DNA from: a virus
Strand: one strand, 5' to 3'
Length of the DNA stretch: 64,000 bases
Virus record (IMG/VR): IMGVR_UViG_3300034358_000008
Coordinates: 62,001-126,000 of that record
The position numbers were made by a program, and so were the translations under genes. The notes under the pieces are model-generated. The model was not told where the DNA came from, made no database searches, and was given only the letters and a program-made list of their open reading frames with translations. Shown piece by piece: positions 35,515-44,707 of this stretch; positions within the stretch are counted from its first letter, which is position 1, and the number at the start of each line of letters is the position of its first letter.

Positions 35515-35749
35515 AACAATGACCTTGGTTATTGGCGGTATGATGGGCTATGAAAGTGCTGCCGTAAACGAAGTTATCGTACCTAGCATGCGTGAATGCG
35601 TAGCTTACCTCGATTACCATGTGAACGAACCATCCGATGGCGGCATTCAACCTGACCAGTATCGTGAATCTAAACAGTCCCTCACGACTGTATTTGAATC
35701 ACAAGGTACCCGTATCAAGATCGTTCGTGACTGCATAGAAATCAAGTAA
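35501..35749 (+). CDS. Small protein with signal-like N-terminus, 82 aa
   Basis: Begins MIWLKTMTLVIGGMMGYESA, then a polar domain with two cysteines (MRECVAYL and VRDCIEIK). Preceded by AAAGGAAA. Could be exported like its upstream neighbour. Function unknown. Confidence 0.6.
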   Translation: MIWLKTMTLVIGGMMGYESAAVNEVIVPSMRECVAYLDYHVNEPSDGGIQPDQYRESKQSLTTVFESQGTRIKIVRDCIEIK

Positions 35750-35758
35750 CAGCATAAA

Positions 35759-35798
35759 GCCCAGCCGTAGTGGCTGGGCAATATGTCCTTTCTTTTTT
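35759..35798 (+). terminator. Terminator between converging genes
   Basis: Arms GCCCAGCC/GGCTGGGC with GTAGT loop (35759-35779), then a T-rich run. Preceded by AAA, so it can act for the minus strand also. Confidence 0.85.
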
Positions 35799-36628
35799 CA
35801 CTGACCAGCAATGATGGTTCGAATGTGAGAGCGGTTACCCTCTGGATCGTTGAAGCAACGAAGGATCTTCTGAACACGTTTAAGTTGTTCATCGTATTTC
35901 TCGTTAGCATCCGACCATTCGTAGACCTTATCACGGAACACACCGAGTTCTTGACCACCACTCAACTGAGCTTCACCCATAGAGATGAACATCTCGTTGT
36001 AGCAGTGTGCTTGAACAGCGTACTCAACCAGTTTAGCAAATGCCGGGTAACTAGGTTGACGGATATTCAATAGCTCATCATCGTTACCCAGACGACAGCT
36101 CAGATAAGCGGTAGCCGAAGGCATGAAGATAAAGCGAACCATAAAGGTGTTGTGGTTAATCAAACCTAAGTAACTGGTTTGAGCTACCGGCACACGTTTA
36201 GCGGAGTCCAACACTTGGCGGGTGACCGAAGTCATTGCCCCTTGGTTACCATGCATTGCATAACCACCACTTTGATAACCCAGTACCCCAAAGTGGATAC
36301 TGTAAAGCTGTACGATCGGACGACCTTGGGTATACTCATCAGGGATGTAGTAGATCGTGGTGTATGGATCGACGTATTGTGCTCTGACGGGATAGTCGAG
36401 GGGAATGAATGTCTTCGTACCCCCAATGATCTCCAGATCGGGTTTAATACGTGCTTCGATTACGGCTTCGCGAATTCGGTGTTCCATGGAGATGTTAGCA
36501 CCACAGCCAGATAGCTGACCGAGTTGTGCGTTCTGTTCTCCGTCATTACTGCTTACAAAAACCTGTTGCAGAATCTGACGCGGAATACGAGGTCGGATGT
36601 AGTTAATCGCATATTGGATAGCGCTCAT
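35798..36628 (-). CDS. Putative late/virion protein, 276 aa
   Basis: Isolated minus-strand gene flanked by plus-strand operons. Rich in Tyr, Pro, Gln with the segment [17 protein letters not shown]; no enzyme motif. Orientation matches the other presumed late genes. A structural role is inferred only. Confidence 0.65.
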   Translation of the reverse strand: MSAIQYAINYIRPRIPRQILQQVFVSSNDGEQNAQLGQLSGCGANISMEHRIREAVIEARIKPDLEIIGGTKTFIPLDYPVRAQYVDPYTTIYYIPDEYTQGRPIVQLYSIHFGVLGYQSGGYAMHGNQGAMTSVTRQVLDSAKRVPVAQTSYLGLINHNTFMVRFIFMPSATAYLSCRLGNDDELLNIRQPSYPAFAKLVEYAVQAHCYNEMFISMGEAQLSGGQELGVFRDKVYEWSDANEKYDEQLKRVQKILRCFNDPEGNRSHIRTIIAGQ

Positions 36629-36736
36629 GTCGAAAACGTCCTATATCGCATTTTAGAGGCCTTCCTGCCTGCGTAGTAATACTCACAAGGGGTATACTAT
36701 ACGTGGGGAAGCATTTAATACATTTTATTTGGAATC

Positions 36737-36744
36737 TATATCAT
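36737..36744 (+). promoter_or_regulatory. Early promoter-like box TATATCAT
   Basis: Upstream TTTTATTTGGAATC resembles the TTATTTCA-type flank. Lies 28 bp before the 36772 gene in a divergent gap. Confidence 0.7.
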
Positions 36745-36771
36745 GAAGGTGTATGTATTGAGGAATAACTG

Positions 36772-37194
36772 ATGTACGACAATCCAATTCTCCCGCACGT
36801 AATGTTAACCTTTGACATTAGACCGGTGCTACCGCTACTGGATCTCTACCATATCAACTACATTGCCCAAACGCGATACTTGAGGGAGATCGGTCACAAC
36901 CCTGATCACGCCTTCATCATGCAACTGGGTTCTGAAGGAGATCAAAAGATCCGAGTGCACCGAGAGAACGTAATAGATGACCTGATCTGTCGGGCAATCA
37001 ATTCGTTCGAGCACACATGGGTTCATCGTAACCTGAGAAACATTACACATGACGAGCAACGTGCATTCGAATCTTGTCATCTCGCTTGGTCGGCTTTGTA
37101 CCGATGCCTTATATTCCAACCTGAACATGCTGGACTATTCGCTCATTATCAACGGATTAATGATTCGATCTTCTTAGCTGTTCCCAAGTATTAA
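36772..37194 (+). CDS. Hypothetical protein, 140 aa
   Basis: GAGGAATAACTG before the ATG. Mostly helical, His-rich (LYHINYIAQTRYLREIGHNP). First gene of the 36772-41591 operon. Its stop overlaps the next start. Function unknown. Confidence 0.7.
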   Translation: MYDNPILPHVMLTFDIRPVLPLLDLYHINYIAQTRYLREIGHNPDHAFIMQLGSEGDQKIRVHRENVIDDLICRAINSFEHTWVHRNLRNITHDEQRAFESCHLAWSALYRCLIFQPEHAGLFAHYQRINDSIFLAVPKY

Positions 37195-38252
37195 TGGTAG
37201 ATGAAATGTCTGGATCTAAACGTTTTATTGTGCTTGAAGTTCAAGACCAAGCAGATGTAATTAAACAGCTCGTGGAGTACATGGCGTTATCCGCTCCACA
37301 GCTTGGCCTGAAAACAATCACTCGACGTGAAGCTACTAACATCCTTTACTTCATCGTCCGTGATGAGCTGGATGCTCTGCTGGCACACAAGCTGGGTGAT
37401 GTAGCCAATGCTGAGATGCTGATGGCTATTCTCTGGGGTATCCCAAGGAACAAGTTGACCAAAGCTCACGCTGACATGTATCGTGAACTGAAGCAACATA
37501 GCCTGTTCCAAGGTGCGATCTATGAGATCAACCTACAGATCAAACGTTACATCGAAGCCGATAGCTGGACGGATTGGAATGCTGTTAAAGTAGGTACTCT
37601 GATTGCACTGCATGAAGGTGAAGATCATCGCATCACCGAATACCACAAAGAAGCTAAAGCTCTGAGTGTCGATGATGAAGCAGTAGTAACCGTGAACTGC
37701 TGTAACCCGATCAACTATCTATACAACCAATTCAAAGTACGTTACGGCTCTAACATGCAGCAGTTGATGGCTCATGTACAGAACCCAATGGTTGAGATGG
37801 ACCCGTTCTGGCGTAAGATCATTTCAGATTTCTTCGCTGATCCTTCGGAATTCATTTCGAGTATCTTCGTAGATACGTTGATCAAGGTTAACCCACAGAT
37901 CGAGTTGGCTCCTACCGCTGCCCCGAAATTGAATCACATCATCCTCAAGATGCTGAACATCCATGATCTGGAGAAGTTCCAGAGTGATGTAGTATCGAAA
38001 CTGATCATCGCCTTCGGTTTGGGTTGGTTGGGTAGTAGCATTGCGAAAGATGAAAGCTACACGTTGGAGTACTATCGCGGCACCAACATCATGGCAATCT
38101 TCAAGAAACAATTTACTTCACTGACTGAAAAGTATGAAGAAGACTTGTTGCGTGCTTTCATTCGTAATGATTACCTCCCTGAGAAAGAACGGGTGATCGC
38201 GGAACGTCTTTACATTGATCGTCCCCAACAGGTACTTAACCTTAGCCAATGA
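37194..38252 (+). CDS. Hypothetical protein, 352 aa
   Basis: Starts at ATG 37194 by TAATG overlap; ATG 37206 is an alternative. Long helical protein with few glycines. The C-terminal third contains FGLGWLGSSIAKDESY. No family recognised. Codon use is richer than that of small neighbours, suggesting good expression. Confidence 0.75.
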   Translation: MVDEMSGSKRFIVLEVQDQADVIKQLVEYMALSAPQLGLKTITRREATNILYFIVRDELDALLAHKLGDVANAEMLMAILWGIPRNKLTKAHADMYRELKQHSLFQGAIYEINLQIKRYIEADSWTDWNAVKVGTLIALHEGEDHRITEYHKEAKALSVDDEAVVTVNCCNPINYLYNQFKVRYGSNMQQLMAHVQNPMVEMDPFWRKIISDFFADPSEFISSIFVDTLIKVNPQIELAPTAAPKLNHIILKMLNIHDLEKFQSDVVSKLIIAFGLGWLGSSIAKDESYTLEYYRGTNIMAIFKKQFTSLTEKYEEDLLRAFIRNDYLPEKERVIAERLYIDRPQQVLNLSQ

Positions 38253-38716
38253 AGACTATCCTCATCGCGTTAGATCACTGGAATGCTACCGCGTTCGGAA
38301 GTGATCATTGGTCCGTTGCTTCGTGGTTCTTTGGACCACGAGGTAAGTTCCTCAGCGCAATCGCTACGATTGCTGTTATCAACCCCATTAAAGAACTTGG
38401 TGAAGAATATGTTGAAACGATTACTGAAACGGCAGAGGAACTCATTGGTCGACGGCTTGATGATCCAGACGAAGAAAATCCACCTCCAGAAGATCTCACC
38501 GATTCTGACCGAGCGGAAATTGTCTCCTACTTGTTGGACTGTCATAAAGCGATTCGTCCGTACCTGCCAGACTGCGGGACACTCGCTCTGCACTCCTTTG
38601 TAACATCTCCCGAATACGAAGACCTGTATCTGATAATCAAACATCACGATGATAAAGAATATTCTGATCAGACTGTCCCCGGAAGTGGTATACGGGCCAT
38701 CACTATCCCTAGTTGA
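38249..38716 (+). CDS. Hypothetical protein, 155 aa
   Basis: ATGA overlap with the previous gene. Begins MKTILIALDHWNATAFG, then a helical acidic middle (DPDEENPPPEDLTDSD). Function unknown. Confidence 0.65.
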   Translation: MKTILIALDHWNATAFGSDHWSVASWFFGPRGKFLSAIATIAVINPIKELGEEYVETITETAEELIGRRLDDPDEENPPPEDLTDSDRAEIVSYLLDCHKAIRPYLPDCGTLALHSFVTSPEYEDLYLIIKHHDDKEYSDQTVPGSGIRAITIPS

Positions 38717-39017
38717 ATTGCTGGGTGATAAAGTTGGTTTATCAGTGAGTGATATAAATGACGCCATGATAGCTTACGTTGAGTATCAATGGTTTAATGG
38801 ATGTCACTCGATGGATGATAGCGAATTCGTACAGACGTACTTCATGGGTGATACCGTGGGGTACTCTGTACTTTATGCCGTTCAAGCCCAGATGATGGAA
38901 ATTGGGTCATATGTTCCAGGCCCAGTACAGTCGTTACGTTACGCTCGAACTATCAAAGATGGCTTCTATGTCATCGGGACCATTGATGAACACGCTTCTG
39001 ACCTTCGATGCAACTAG
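38649..39017 (+). CDS. Hypothetical protein, 122 aa (start uncertain)
   Basis: ATG 38649 lies 68 bases inside the previous gene without a clear ribosome site; a later TTG/ATG start is possible. Begins MIKNILIRLSPEVVYG. Function unknown. Confidence 0.5.
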   Translation: MIKNILIRLSPEVVYGPSLSLVELLGDKVGLSVSDINDAMIAYVEYQWFNGCHSMDDSEFVQTYFMGDTVGYSVLYAVQAQMMEIGSYVPGPVQSLRYARTIKDGFYVIGTIDEHASDLRCN

Positions 39018-39447
39018 ATTCAACCGACACGTATCACCTAATGATGACCACTGTATGGTCGATTTCATTGTTGAAGAATATGGAGCTGCTTTACAATACG
39101 CAATCCGTTACTATGAAGGTAATCTAGCTTGCCTCATCAAGAGTCATTATGATGAAGCTTACCTTTACGCAGTTCTGAATAAGACCGATAACATCCATGA
39201 CCTAGACTGCCATGACGTCCGTAAGTTCATTAAACGGACTGTAACGGAGGATGGGGTAGTGTTAAGTACTAAGGCTCGATACGATGAATTAGTCGACTTG
39301 GTGATAGATGCCTTCAATGATGAAATTGGAGTTGTGCTCCGTAGAGTCCAGATGCAATCGCGGAGAATAAATACTGTGCAAGTACTAGGCTATGAAAACA
39401 GACTCCTCCGTGTGTTACTCGGTACCGACGCTCCAATAATTCCTTAA
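38986..39447 (+). CDS. Hypothetical protein, 153 aa
   Basis: ATG 38986 near the end of the previous gene. Helical, acidic centre and basic end (VLRRVQMQSRRINTVQ). Function unknown. Confidence 0.6.
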   Translation: MNTLLTFDATRFNRHVSPNDDHCMVDFIVEEYGAALQYAIRYYEGNLACLIKSHYDEAYLYAVLNKTDNIHDLDCHDVRKFIKRTVTEDGVVLSTKARYDELVDLVIDAFNDEIGVVLRRVQMQSRRINTVQVLGYENRLLRVLLGTDAPIIP

Positions 39448-39455
39448 GGTGTAAC

Positions 39456-40310
39456 ATGAACCAACCACGCACAATCGGAATGATGATTAACCATCATGAG
39501 ATCGAACACACTTTGACTTCAATGGCAGATGTGATTCGTAACGCAGCCTACAAAGTTGCCACAGCCAGATATCCAATCGGTCATAGTCAACGAGATGAGT
39601 TCTTCGATGAAACAGGAACTCTATTGGCTTACGACGAGATGTCGATTAAAAGCTTACTCAAAGATGCACTGGAACATTACCTTCAATTCAATGCGGGTAT
39701 GCAGAATCCGCAGGCAATCGAATTCAACTATTACCTGAGTGATACATTCAAGCTGGTCCATGATCACATCAACTCGGAACCACACGTACTGAGTTTCCTT
39801 TCAGCTCAGTTCGCGATGGCGTGTGGTAATCTAGCTGGGATGTTATCTCCAGTTATAGAAGACCTGTCTCGTAGCGGACAAGGGATTGAGAAGGTTGAAT
39901 CGTTTACCATGAATACGGATGAATCCTATTACTTGGTGTACGGTGAGAATCATGAGAGTGTTGAAACTTACGATCCCAAAGACGATGATCTCAAGAGTAT
40001 GGTGATTAACGATACTCCAGAAGTCCTAGCTAACTGGGAAGTAAAGAAAAGACAAATCCGTGAGCAGGAAGATAACCAAGCGTATGGCGAATACACTAAA
40101 GCCCTTAAGAAAGCAGTAGATGAAGCAATCGATAACCCAACTCAACCATTGTGGAAAACGACTATCCCAAGGGTTCGTTTCAACGGTATTAGGGATACCT
40201 CGGTATTACCTATCATTGAAGCGCACCATGGTCCTACTGAACACGGCCATAGTTGGGGCGTCAACGTTACTATGCCACCTGCCATATTCCCGGAGCTAGG
40301 ATTAAAATGA
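39456..40310 (+). CDS. Hypothetical protein, 284 aa
   Basis: AAGGTGTAAC upstream. Long helical N-terminal half. The end contains PRVRFNGIRDTSVLPIIEAHHG, which faintly echoes the sheath-like N-terminal strand FNGIRD; probably chance. Next gene starts by ATGA. Function unknown. Confidence 0.65.
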   Translation: MNQPRTIGMMINHHEIEHTLTSMADVIRNAAYKVATARYPIGHSQRDEFFDETGTLLAYDEMSIKSLLKDALEHYLQFNAGMQNPQAIEFNYYLSDTFKLVHDHINSEPHVLSFLSAQFAMACGNLAGMLSPVIEDLSRSGQGIEKVESFTMNTDESYYLVYGENHESVETYDPKDDDLKSMVINDTPEVLANWEVKKRQIREQEDNQAYGEYTKALKKAVDEAIDNPTQPLWKTTIPRVRFNGIRDTSVLPIIEAHHGPTEHGHSWGVNVTMPPAIFPELGLK

Positions 40311-40732
40311 TAGCCGTCACTAATTTGTTCATTGTAGGTGAACCTACGAATGGACCTTTCTTAGCTCAGCGATTCGTCACTGAGTTCGAACAACGTAAAA
40401 AGGAGATACACCATGACGTCGATTATCCAGAAGACCCCATGGTACAGAAGGTAATCGATTTCACGATAGCGAATGGTTTAGACCTGAGGAGGTTCCAGCG
40501 TAATGTCATCGATACATTCGATCAATATGCAATGACGTTCTTCGATGATGATCTGGTAGAGCAACTCATTGAAGAAGGTGAGTCTCCAGACATGCATGAC
40601 GTTATTCAGATCATCGCTGAGTTCCAGACTGAGAACCCAGGCTACATCGTGCAGAGTCTAATACCTTTGGATCTCAAGGGTGCATTCGGTTACGTAGTTA
40701 AGGCGACTCCAAATGGAAATACCGAAGTATAG
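40307..40732 (+). CDS. Hypothetical protein, 141 aa, paralog of the next gene
   Basis: AGGATTAAA before ATG 40307. Ends with IPLDLKGAFGYVV, matching MPLDFDGTFGFVV at the end of the next protein, and both share an N-terminal strand followed by helices. A local duplication is likely. Function unknown. Confidence 0.65.
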   Translation: MIAVTNLFIVGEPTNGPFLAQRFVTEFEQRKKEIHHDVDYPEDPMVQKVIDFTIANGLDLRRFQRNVIDTFDQYAMTFFDDDLVEQLIEEGESPDMHDVIQIIAEFQTENPGYIVQSLIPLDLKGAFGYVVKATPNGNTEV

Positions 40733-41168
40733 CTTTATCACGATGGTTCCTTGGGCTGGACCTATCATGGCTGAACGTTGGAAGATTGATCTAACTGAAG
40801 CCATGGGACGGGTAATCGAAGAATACGAGTTCTTGATGAAACGTCATGCGGCACCTAAAGGTGACTTCAGTATCTACAGTCGTATGGCCCAATGTAAGTC
40901 AAAGGCTGAACTAGCTATCGAACTGATGAACGTATCAGTCTCACTCTTCGATTCGTTTCAGTATGAGATCCGTGATACTTACCGTGAAAACTTCAGGGAT
41001 ACCCATTACCCAGATGAGTTCTTTGAATGTGCTGATACGGTATCAGTTAAGGAAATCTTGACAGAGTTCTACAAGTTACATCCTGAAGTAACGGTCGTTA
41101 CTATGATGCCATTAGACTTCGATGGAACGTTTGGATTCGTAGTTATCCCCAAAGATATGAATCCATAA
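40713..41168 (+). CDS. Hypothetical protein, 151 aa, paralog of the previous gene
   Basis: Overlaps the previous gene by 20 bases. Shares with it the C-terminal PLD-x-x-G-x-FG-[YF]-VV pattern and overall layout. Function unknown. Confidence 0.65.
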   Translation: MEIPKYSFITMVPWAGPIMAERWKIDLTEAMGRVIEEYEFLMKRHAAPKGDFSIYSRMAQCKSKAELAIELMNVSVSLFDSFQYEIRDTYRENFRDTHYPDEFFECADTVSVKEILTEFYKLHPEVTVVTMMPLDFDGTFGFVVIPKDMNP

Positions 41169-41183
41169 ACAATCGGTATCATC

Positions 41184-41591
41184 ATGGCAACTATTCAAGA
41201 GATCCCTATTGGGACAGTAATCTCCTTCGAGGTATACCCATCTGCCCAGTACGGTAACGACTTTAAAGCGGTAACCCTACAGGCCGTGTTCGATGCCAAC
41301 ATTGCACGTATGCTTGGTTTCGACGTAGTATCCGCTAACCAAAACGTTTACCAGTCTCTGCCATCAGGGACGCCGGTAGACCCAACCCAGTACAGCTACT
41401 TCCAGATCCGCTATGCTTCTGGGGAGACTCAGATCCTTGGCGTACCTTGGATTCGTTCTGGTACCCTATCGGTTCATAACGGTAAACGTCTGACTATGGT
41501 GTTCGACGACTTTGATGAAGTACGTAAGGATCGTATCTTGGCTGCCGTTAAGGCACAGGGTGAAAATCCTAACTCGGTTACTTTTGTTTAA
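41184..41591 (+). CDS. Hypothetical beta-rich protein, 135 aa
   Basis: Starts at ATG 41184. Beta-rich sequence with segments GTVISFEVYPSAQYG and GTLSVHNGKRLTMVF, like a small SH3- or hub-type structural domain. Followed by a terminator. Function unknown. Confidence 0.65.
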   Translation: MATIQEIPIGTVISFEVYPSAQYGNDFKAVTLQAVFDANIARMLGFDVVSANQNVYQSLPSGTPVDPTQYSYFQIRYASGETQILGVPWIRSGTLSVHNGKRLTMVFDDFDEVRKDRILAAVKAQGENPNSVTFV

Positions 41592-41597
41592 CTAAAG

Positions 41598-41635
41598 CCC
41601 TCTCTTCGGAGAGGGTTTATGCCGTTTTCTTTTTA
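41598..41635 (+). terminator. Terminator with TTCG loop
   Basis: Arms CCCTCTC/GAGAGGG around TTCG (41598-41615), then TTTATGCCGTTTTC. Confidence 0.85.
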
Positions 41636-41651
41636 GAAGTTATTATAGGCC

Positions 41652-41659
41652 TATATTAC
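41652..41659 (+). promoter_or_regulatory. Early promoter-like box TATATTAC
   Basis: The flank TAGAAG..ATTATA.GCC matches that of the box at 1026 over about 26 bases. Located 48 bp before the 41707 gene. Confidence 0.7.
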
Positions 41660-41706
41660 TTTGGTGCAGTTGAGAGTAATATCCCTTCAGCTTCAGGAGT
41701 AATACC

Positions 41707-42024
41707 ATGGAACTTAACAAATACGTAATTGGTGGTACCGTTGCAGCAGTAGTAGCCATCGGTGTTGTCGTCTATTGGGTCGCGAGTAAAAAGGACGATA
41801 TTCCCGCCCCACCGTTTAAAGAGCCAAACGTGGAAGCGTTTAAAAAGTCGATGGAAGAACGCTACAAACATCCTGAGTCGATTCACATCAGTGATGAAGC
41901 TCGTGCTGAGATCATTAAGGGTGTTCACTACAACATCCAAAATGATATCAAATCGATGTTCAGCGTGATTCACCACATTGAGCTGAACGCCTACAACGAA
42001 AAGCTCTTCAAGAAACACAGTTAA
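41707..42024 (+). CDS. Single-pass membrane protein, 105 aa
   Basis: CAGGAGTAATACC upstream. One hydrophobic helix (YVIGGTVAAVVAIGVVVYWV, about 6-25), then a Pro linker and a helical soluble domain. Has its own promoter and terminator. The helix followed by KKDD suggests the C-terminal part faces the cytoplasm. Function unknown. Confidence 0.7.
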   Translation: MELNKYVIGGTVAAVVAIGVVVYWVASKKDDIPAPPFKEPNVEAFKKSMEERYKHPESIHISDEARAEIIKGVHYNIQNDIKSMFSVIHHIELNAYNEKLFKKHS

Positions 42025-42030
42025 CCAGAA

Positions 42031-42073
42031 TGGGCTACCTCCGGGTAGCCCACTTCTACCCTTTCTTTTTTTA
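42031..42073 (+). terminator. Terminator
   Basis: Arms GGGCTACC/GGTAGCCC with TCCG loop (42032-42051), then a T-rich run. Confidence 0.85.
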
Positions 42074-42110
42074 CTCAGCATCCCTCTAGTATGTATTTCT
42101 GGAGGTTCTC

Positions 42111-44270
42111 ATGGAACAAACTCACACCGATGTAAAACCAAATCCTTTTTACCAAGACATTTCTGAGTATCACCGCGAACTTGAAATCGTTAACCCACTG
42201 ATGCGTGACACAGCGCTGTATCTTTCGAGCATGACCGGAGATGATCTGGACAAGTGCTTGGCTTTCGTACAGTCGTCTATGGCCCCCGGTGGTCAGTTCG
42301 AGCTTAATGATCCTAAGACAATGATTCTGGATAAAGGTGAGAATGGTGATCGGGAGAAGAAGGTTATCCGGTTCAGCCAGTATCTAGGTCGAGTAAAGAA
42401 ACAGAACCTATTGCTCTCACCTAGTATGACCGTCTATTTACCAGAAGAAGTAAGAGCATCTACACATGCCAAGTACATCGAAGAAGGCGTTGCTAATCGT
42501 AAAGCAGTTAAGAAAGAGCAGATGCGGTTGGAAGGTGAGGGTACAACTGAAGCACTCGAATTAGCCCAAGTTCGTAAAGGCGAACAAGAGAACTTCAAAA
42601 TCAACAATAACTCCTACTCAGGAGCTACCGTTAGTGCTGCAACGATTCTCTACTACAAGTCTACTCACTCGAGCCTGACCTCTACTTGCCGTACTGCAAC
42701 TTCTTATGCTAACGCAAACAATGAGAAGTTCATCATGGGTAACCGTCACTACTACTCCCCAGAAGTGACTAAAGCTAACATGTTGAGTCTGGTCAATAAC
42801 ACTGACTTGAAACAACTTGAAGCTTGCATGCAGAAGTTCAAGATGCACTACCCAACAGCAGACGAGATCATCGACATGATTCTCTACTCGACTGCTCACT
42901 ACTGGTCCAACCCTGACTACACTGCACAGCTGCGTAAACTTGCAGCTGGTATGTCCCCGATTGGCCGTGCAGCTATCATGTACGTCGGTGACCTCTACCA
43001 TACTTACAAATACAACCCTACTTTGGTTAAGGGTTTCTTGAATGAGTTGTCGAGTGTTGGTACACCAGATAAAATTGTATCTAAAGAACAATACAACAAA
43101 TACGATGGCGACATGCAGTTGCTGGCAAGCTTCATTAACTTTGATATGATCAAAGGTCGTAACAACGAAAAGCTCGCTGAAGAAAACCCGGAAGTGTTTG
43201 ATCTGATCTACGCTACCGGTAACAATATCTCCCTAGTGTTGAATAAGTACGTTCTATTTATCAAGGCATTGTTCCTGACTAAGAACGTTCCTCCAAGCAT
43301 CCATGCATTCCCGACAGCTTATCGTCGTGCTGCCGTAATCTCAGACACTGACTCTACTATGTTCACCATGCAATACTGGGTGGAAGAGTTCTTTGGTCGA
43401 GTTACCTTTAGTGATGAAGCCAAGCGTCTGGTATTTGCTTTGGTGTTCTTGGTGTCCGAAGTGGTCATGCACATTCTGGCATTGCAGTCGATCAACATGG
43501 GCGTTACGTCCAAGAAGCTTCGTCTGCTCGCTATGAAGAACGAATACTACTTCGCAGTACTTAGTCTGACTACCCGCTCGAAACACTACTACGCGTCTCA
43601 GGATGCGGTAGAGGGTATCATGTTTGCTAAGGCCCGTATGGAAGTGAAGGGTGTTGGTCTACGAGACTCTAAGGTTCCGCCACGTATCAACAAAGCTGCT
43701 AAGAAGATGATGGAACACGTCATCACCACGATCAAACGTGAAGAGACGTTGGATCTTCCAGCCATGCTTAAGCAGATTGGCGACATCGAACGAAACATTA
43801 TGACTTCGATCTATACCGGTAAAGCGGAATACCTGACCACCGGTAAGGTTAAGAAGATTGATGCTTATAAATCGGAAGCTAACGCTACTTACGCTAAGTA
43901 CAAGTTCTGGAAAGAAGTGTTCGAACCTAGCTTTGGTTTCTTGGAAGCGCCGCCATACTCCTTCGTTAAGATCTCCGTGACTATCGATAACCGTACTCGT
44001 TTTGAGGCATGGATCGAAACTATCGAAGATAAGCCATTGGCCATGCGATTGAAGAAGTGGGCTTTGGAGAACAACAAGAAAGGCATCACTAACTTCCACG
44101 TACCAATGTCTGTGGTTGAGAACCATGGTATTCCTGAGGTTATCACCCGCGTAGCAAACGTACGTCAAACTATCGCTAACACGATGGGTAGCTTCTATCT
44201 GATCATGGAGTCCTTAGGGATCATGCTTCAGGATAAGAAGAACACCCGTCTCATTTCGGACTTTTACTGA
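42111..44270 (+). CDS. Family B-like DNA polymerase, catalytic part, 719 aa
   Basis: Likely replicative polymerase, in the position of phiKZ gp44 as I recall it. Motif B-like KINNNSYSGA (163-172) resembles K-x3-N-S-x-Y-G. Motif C is clear: VISDTDSTMF, with DTDS at 412-415. The gap between B and C (about 240 residues) is much longer than in typical family B enzymes, so there may be an insertion. I cannot find motif A (D-x2-S-L-Y-P) or an exonuclease domain here; those may be encoded elsewhere, as split polymerases in these phages suggest. GAGG lies before the ATG. Identity rests mainly on motif C plus the B-like string. Confidence 0.7.
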   Translation: MEQTHTDVKPNPFYQDISEYHRELEIVNPLMRDTALYLSSMTGDDLDKCLAFVQSSMAPGGQFELNDPKTMILDKGENGDREKKVIRFSQYLGRVKKQNLLLSPSMTVYLPEEVRASTHAKYIEEGVANRKAVKKEQMRLEGEGTTEALELAQVRKGEQENFKINNNSYSGATVSAATILYYKSTHSSLTSTCRTATSYANANNEKFIMGNRHYYSPEVTKANMLSLVNNTDLKQLEACMQKFKMHYPTADEIIDMILYSTAHYWSNPDYTAQLRKLAAGMSPIGRAAIMYVGDLYHTYKYNPTLVKGFLNELSSVGTPDKIVSKEQYNKYDGDMQLLASFINFDMIKGRNNEKLAEENPEVFDLIYATGNNISLVLNKYVLFIKALFLTKNVPPSIHAFPTAYRRAAVISDTDSTMFTMQYWVEEFFGRVTFSDEAKRLVFALVFLVSEVVMHILALQSINMGVTSKKLRLLAMKNEYYFAVLSLTTRSKHYYASQDAVEGIMFAKARMEVKGVGLRDSKVPPRINKAAKKMMEHVITTIKREETLDLPAMLKQIGDIERNIMTSIYTGKAEYLTTGKVKKIDAYKSEANATYAKYKFWKEVFEPSFGFLEAPPYSFVKISVTIDNRTRFEAWIETIEDKPLAMRLKKWALENNKKGITNFHVPMSVVENHGIPEVITRVANVRQTIANTMGSFYLIMESLGIMLQDKKNTRLISDFY

Positions 44271-44458
44271 TGGATAAATTCAAAGACAAAATTGACGGTA
44301 TCGTCGAAGGTCTCCACATCTTTAAACCGCAGTCTTGGCAACATCGCAGTCAGGGGGATGCAAAAAGGGTACTCATGGCAATCCTTACCTTAAGAGAAAA
44401 CCTAGTCGGTCTGTCTCAAGAAGATTTTGAAAGAACTATCCTTAAGGCCCTTGAGTAA
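44270..44458 (+). CDS. Hypothetical protein, 62 aa
   Basis: Starts at the last base of the polymerase stop codon (TGATGG), so translation is likely coupled. Small helical protein. A polymerase-associated role is possible but unsupported. Confidence 0.6.
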   Translation: MDKFKDKIDGIVEGLHIFKPQSWQHRSQGDAKRVLMAILTLRENLVGLSQEDFERTILKALE

Positions 44459-44476
44459 TAGAACCCCTTTCAAGTT

Positions 44477-44484
44477 TATATCAT
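44477..44484 (+). promoter_or_regulatory. Early promoter-like box TATATCAT
   Basis: Upstream CTTTCAAGTT resembles the TTATTTCARRTT flank. About 53 bp before the 44537 gene. Confidence 0.65.
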
Positions 44485-44536
44485 GCACTCGTATCCTAAA
44501 CAGATGTGAGTGCATCTATTTCGTCTTGAGGTTTAT

Positions 44537-44707
44537 ATGACCAAGAATGATCCTGAAATCCGAAAGCTTTTTGAACGTATGCGTAAGTTCACCCGTAATA
44601 ACAAGGTTGTGATGATCACAGCCAAAGCCTCTCCGATGACTCAAGCAGAAATCGATAGGGCTAACTCCATTCCTTACACCTGTGATTACATTGGGATGCT
44701 TCGATGA
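44537..44707 (+). CDS. Hypothetical protein, 56 aa
   Basis: GAGGTTTAT before ATG 44537. Basic helical start (IRKLFERMRKFTRNNK). ATGA overlap to the next gene. Function unknown. Confidence 0.6.
   Translation: MTKNDPEIRKLFERMRKFTRNNKVVMITAKASPMTQAEIDRANSIPYTCDYIGMLR

Noticed and set aside
38743-38755. GTGATATA, a promoter-like box on the minus strand
   Set aside because: Lies inside a plus-strand coding region with no minus-strand gene downstream; probably chance.
39456-40310. Sheath-like string FNGIRD near the end of the 284-residue protein
   Set aside because: Only six residues match and the position is C-terminal rather than N-terminal; taken as chance.
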